A DNA stretch of 64,000 nucleotides from Calonectria ilicicola (Eukaryota > Ascomycota > Sordariomycetes > Hypocreales > Nectriaceae), in contig CP085826.1 of the NCBI GenBank assembly GCA_020809705.1, forward strand, positions 310,001 through 374,000. The letters run 5' to 3'. The position numbers and the translations under genes were made by a program. Positions 58,830 through 64,000 of the stretch are shown one piece after another (the stretch's first letter is position 1; every line of letters starts with the position of its first letter). The notes under the pieces are model-generated. The model was not told where the DNA came from, did no database searches, and saw only the letters and a list, made by a program, of their open reading frames with translations.

Positions 58830-61800
58830 TAATATCCTCCCTTTATTAGTCTTGTCCTTAAGGCCTATTAGATTAACCTTTATATATAAGTTTCTTATTC
58901 TTAATCTTCAAAATATTTTCTAATTATATCTTAAGGTTTAAGTACTTCTAAGCTATATCTTTATACTAATATTTAAGCTTAACTTATTAATTTAATAGAT
59001 TTTAAAGTTATACTATATTCTTTTTATTCTTTTAAAGGTTTATAGTATAAGATATTACTAGATTCTAGTAATCGTTATAGTAAATATATCTATTATAGTA
59101 GAATATATAATACTTTGGAGGCATCTTTAATTATATATATATAATTTTTATAAATAATAAATATAAGTAGGTACTAACATTTACAATAACCTAAATAAAT
59201 TAGAAGTCTAATTGTTTAGATATAGAGGAGGAGGTAGCTAAGAAGGAGTTCCTTTACATTTAAGTAGAGACACTTGTAACTTAAGCTAAAATTTAAAAAT
59301 CCTTAAATTATTTATTCTACCTTTATTATTAGAAATATTAGCTTAAAATAAGAGGTATAAAAATAATATATTAGGATCTTTTTTCTTTAAATAAGTTAAA
59401 GGATGTGGATTAGGTAGAGTTAGAGGCTATTATTTAGGCATAATCTTTGGGGGCTATAGATATTATTAATTGGAATACTATTAATCTTAATAGTTTACTT
59501 AATGCTATATCTTTAGGAATGCTTCTAGTATCTTTAAGTAATATATGAGGTGTTTTACTAGTTCCTAAGTTATTTCTTTATAATCTTTTTATTTAATTTT
59601 AAATTTTCTATTTTTTTCTTTTTTTATAATATTTTCTTAATTTCCTATTAATCTTCTAGATTTTCTATTTGTAGTTTGTATTTGGGTCCTATATTTACCT
59701 GGATACCCTCGCCTAGCTCTAATAGTAAGATATAGAAGATAGGGTAGATTTTAATATTATCTAAGAGGTCAAGCTTATAATTATTTTTTAATATTTTTCT
59801 TTTAATTAGGTATAATCTAATCTGTGTGAAGTTAATTTTTTTATTTTATTTTTTTATTATAAGATTTTTTATTGTTAAGTAGATTATATCTCTCTTTAAG
59901 AAGGATAATTTTTTTAATTTTTTTAGATTATAATATCTTTTTATTATATTATAAATAAACTTAAGTTCTATTTTTATTTTTTTATATAATTTTCTTAAAT
60001 TATTTAACTTGATTATAGCTTTTATTTAAATTATGCCTTTTAAGAAGGCTTAGTAAGCATTTAATATAAAACTAAAGTTAGCTTTTATTAATATTATTTT
60101 AATATTATAATTATAGGATATATTATATACTAATTATATAATAAATAATTTTTTTATTTAATTAGTTTACTTATAATTAATATAATATTATAGATATTAC
60201 TTAATTTCCTAATTTTAATATTTAGTTTGCCTATTTATTTGGGGGTAGAAGGCTATACTTAACTTATAATTTAATCTTATTAAGAATATTAGACTTTACT
60301 AAAATTTAAATATAAATAATTATTCTTTATTTAAAATAATTTTAATTAATAATTTATATATAATAATTATATTTTAAAAGAAAAGATAAGCAAATTATTT
60401 TTCTTTTATTACTTTATTATAAAAGAGATAATATACTACTTTTATAAAGTAATTTATAATAATAAAAATACTATTATAATATACTTTTATAATAGGATCT
60501 ATTAATAAGAGAAGGTTAGTAATAAAATCCATTATAATTAAATCTTATAGTTATTATATAATAAAGGATAGTTATAATAGTCTATATAATTTATATTTTG
60601 GTTTTTTAGAGTGTTAATATAGGCTATATTCCTTACATACTTATTTAACTTTTTTTTCATCTTATTAAAGAAAAATATCTATTTAACTTATTTAAGGGTT
60701 TTATTAATACCTTTATAGCTATATAAGGGATATTTATGAATATCTTTTATTAACTCTATTTAATATTCCTCTAGCACTTATAGATAATCTATTTTTTCTT
60801 CTTTTAAAAGTACTAGATTATATTCTTCAATTTTCCTTAATAGTAGATTGCCCTATTCCACTTATTATATTAGTATTTCTATAGTAGTAGTTCTAATTAC
60901 ATATAACAATCCTCCTATTCTTATAGTAGCAATTATTTTCTTTATTTCTATTATCATTCCACTAATTAGGGCTTATTCTAGTCCTCCATTAATATTATAG
61001 ATTAATAGTTTTTTCTATATTTTTGGTTTTTCTATATTATAGTCAGGTTGGCAGCTGATTGTATTAGTATAACTATTTTCAATTTCTTTAATATAAACAA
61101 TTTAGTAATTAAATTCGGATAGGTATTCTGTGTATTATAATTGCCTTTTATTAAGTTTTTAAGTGATTATAAAGTAAGTAATGTTTTTATAATTAATATA
61201 TATTATAATTTTATAATTACTTTTTAAAAGGTATTATTAGAATTCTTTGAAAATATTAACAATAGTAAGGAATTCTTTATTATAGATAGGGTAGTTTAGC
61301 TTAGGGCTGTGTAGCTTATACGAGTAGAATGTTATAGGATGTAGGTTTCCTTGTTCATCTTATTGTCCAATCTGGGCCCCTAGGGTGAAGTCTGATGCAT
61401 CGGTTTCTAGCTTTATAGGCTTATTAAGGTCGAATATTATAAGGATAGGTTCTTTTAAAATAGTATTTTTTATAGCTTTAAATGATTATTATACTTTATT
61501 TCCTTATTAAAAGGTAATTCCTTTTTAATTAATTCTATTATACTTAAGGCAATTTTATTAAATCCCTTAATAAATCTTTAATAATAATTAATAAATCTAA
61601 AAAAGGTTTATACTTTCTTTATATTAATAAATTCCTTCCAATCTTTTATTATAATAACTTTCTTTAGGTTTATATGAATTTTATTAGGGCTAATAATATA
61701 TCCTAGAAATTCTACTTCTTAAGTATAGAACTTGCTTTTTTCTAGTTTAATTAAAAGTTTGATATTTTAGAGGGCTTTTAAGATTTTATAAATATATTTT

Positions 61801-64000
61801 TTATATTTTTTTTATTTTTAAAGAAAATAAAAATATTATTTAGGTAGTAAATAATAAAGATATTTAAGTATTCTTATAATATATTGGTTATTATTTATTA
61901 GAATAATATTAGTGTATTTATAAGTCTGAAGGGTATAATTAAATATTTAAATAATTTAAATTTTATTTAGAAAGTAGTTTTTTATTTATATCCTTCTTTA
62001 ATATAAATAAGATTATATACTTCTTTAAGATCTAATATAGTAAAGATATTAGCTTTATAAAGGTAATCTTTTATTTTATTAATTAATAGTAAGGAAGTGC
62101 AATCTTTAATAGTAATATTATTAAGCTATTAATAATCTATAATAAGATATAATTTCTTATTTTTCTTAGGTATAAATATAATAAAATAATTAGTTTTAAA
62201 GTTTAAAATATAAATATATTCTTTTTTAAGTATATCTTAGATATATTCCTTTAAGGTATTAAGCTTGATTTAATTAAGATTATAAATAAGGTAAAATTAG
62301 GTATTAGATCTATCTTTAAGAATGATTTTATGATTTTACTAGCTAAACTTAGGTAGTCTAGTATCTAGTTCTTTTATAAAGAGCTTTTTGTAGATTTGGT
62401 ATTATAAGGGTATATTATATAGTCTATCTGTTTCTACTTTAGCCTTTATTTCTTTAAGGCTTTTATTAATTTGTTAGAACTATATTCTAAGGTAGATGAT
62501 TGTTTATTATCTTTATCTTTTCTAATTATTCTTATATTTATATTTTATTTTTTTAGGTAGTGAAGATTCTCCTTTATTTATATTTTCTATTTAATTAGAG
62601 CTAGGAGTTTAAGATCTCTTATTATAATTTATAGGAATATTGCTAGTTGTATTATACTCCTTAGGTATTTACATCTGGCTAGTATGTTAGTAGATATTAG
62701 GGTTATATTAGTATAACTATAGATATCTTAAAACTAGATTATATTATCCAATATTAATAATATTGAAGATTACTTCTTAGTTTTTTCTTTTAATAAAGAC
62801 TTTTAAATAATTAATCTTTTTATTTATAATACTATTATTATAACTAAAAGGGATTCTTTTTATATTAATAATTTTATATAGGTTGACTTTTATTGTCTAT
62901 AGTAGCTGAAGTTAGTTAATTACTTGAGAATTGATGTAATTTTATTTAGCTTTATTATTTACTATAATATTATATTACTTCCCTTTAATCCTTACTTCTA
63001 CTTTTAGTTATTATTAGGATTACTTTTTAGTTATAAAGTATAGAGCTTTTTTAGGGAGTTCTTTTAGTAACTCTGGGGATTATTACCCTAGCCGCTCTTA
63101 CTACTCTTCTATAAGGGGCTTTACTTATTTTTTGGTTTTATTTAATATTAGGCTATTACTTTATCTATTATATAGATATTATATTTAAGGTCTTAATATT
63201 TATTTTAGGATAGCTTATTATAATTAGAGAACTTAAGCTTATTTAGTTTTAATATAATAAACTAGTAATAGGGATTTTTTTCTATTACTTTATATTGGTT
63301 GAAGTATCTTTTATAAGTATAATAAATAATTATATCTTCTATTTTAATAAAAAAATATATTATATATTACTTTTATTCTATATATTAAAGGTAGTTATAA
63401 TTATAGTAGTTTATTTATAAGATGTTCTTATATTCTTTATATATTATATTTAATTTAGGGTTATTCTTCTTATATTAAATAGATTAAGGATTATGGTTTC
63501 CTAATTGCCATTTACTTTATATAAATAGGAAGACTTTATCTCTATTTTATAAAAGTTCTTTAATTTATTAGGCTATTTATTTAATACTAATTGTTTATTT
63601 TTTATTTCCATTTTTATTATAGGTGTAGGTATCCTACCATATTAGTGCTTTGTTAGTATATACATCTAGGATAGATATAGAGATTTCTATTTTCTTAGCT
63701 TGTTCTAATTATTCATGGGGAAGGTAGGACTAGCCTTCTTATTAGATTAATTATACTTTTTGGATAGCTTTATTGATTTTTTATTATAAAGTAAGTTTTA
63801 CTCTACATAACTTATAATTTTCTATATATTATTTAATTATAGTAGTTGATTTATATTTCTTAATAATAGCAAGAATAATTTTTTCTATAATATTCTCTTT
63901 TTCTTCTAGTATTAGGGTTTATTAAGTTTTTATAATATTAAGTTATTTCTATCCTTCTAATATAAGTTTAAATTAATTTCTTATTTTTAGGGAGTGGTAT
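58434..64000 (-). mobile_element. Second, inverted copy of the same Gypsy family, truncated by the window end
   Basis: It begins with an LTR read in reverse (tgtaacggtctggtcaattc), the reverse complement of the end of the first element's LTR. Coding remnants lie on the minus strand in mirror order: chromodomain/integrase at about 59.6-60.8 kb, RNase H at 61.05-61.6, reverse transcriptase at 61.6-62.4, protease at 62.6-62.9 and a gag-like region from about 63.0 to the window end. The RNase H part is less mutated than in copy one, with a readable LETDASDFTLGAQIGQ block. The distal LTR lies beyond 64000. Confidence 0.88.

Noticed and set aside
51053..64000. Searching for a new gene system or CRISPR-like array in the A+T-rich region
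   Set aside because: The periodic look comes from low complexity. Recognisable remnants are transposon proteins, and no regularly spaced identical repeats with unique spacers were found.

Overview
This window comes from a filamentous ascomycete (Pezizomycotina). The genes carry short introns of about 45-75 nt with GTRNGT-type donors and CTAAC/CTAAT branch sites. The families are typically fungal: hybrid histidine kinase, HET, Clr5, C2H2 plus fungal transcription-factor domain, multimodular NRPS, and an AflS-like regulator. The last 14.5 kb are extremely A+T-rich and filled with stop-ridden transposons, the usual mark of repeat-induced point mutation (RIP). A secreted PL3 pectate lyase fits a plant-associated or saprotrophic life. 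The species cannot be named from this.

Layout. 1-13.2 kb: a doubtful small gene, a secreted Thr/Val-rich protein with an apparent frameshift, a GAF-GAF hybrid histidine kinase of about 1229 aa, a small secreted protein whose start codon is split by an intron, and a secreted protein of eqolisin-like fold. 14.3-19.7 kb: a 13-exon carotenoid/stilbene-cleavage oxygenase divergent from a C2H2 transcription factor. 20-28.4 kb: a short direct/inverted repeat cluster, a HET-domain pseudogene with three in-frame stops, the PL3 pectate lyase, a Clr5-domain protein and a SnoaL-like protein. 28.4-32.6 kb is a gene desert.

32.6-48.9 kb is the most interesting coding region, a probable nonribosomal-peptide cluster. 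It holds an AflS/AflJ-like co-regulator, a cytochrome P450, an EthD-domain protein, an A-T-C-A-T-R synthetase (2142 aa), and a divergent synthetase with the order truncated C-A-T-C (1362 aa). By hand alignment, two of the three adenylation domains lack the Asp that binds an alpha-amino group. The dimodular enzyme ends in a reductase, so an aldehyde, alcohol or cyclised imine product is expected. I do not recognise this set of genes as a described cluster.

49.5-64 kb is RIP-degraded heterochromatin. A (TTCAA)n microsatellite marks its edge and an interstitial (CCCTAA)n tract lies at 50.0 kb. A hAT transposase relic is split by a complete 6.9-kb Gypsy element (399-bp LTRs, 5-bp target duplication CTACC). 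A second, inverted copy of the same Gypsy family lies next to it and runs off the window end.
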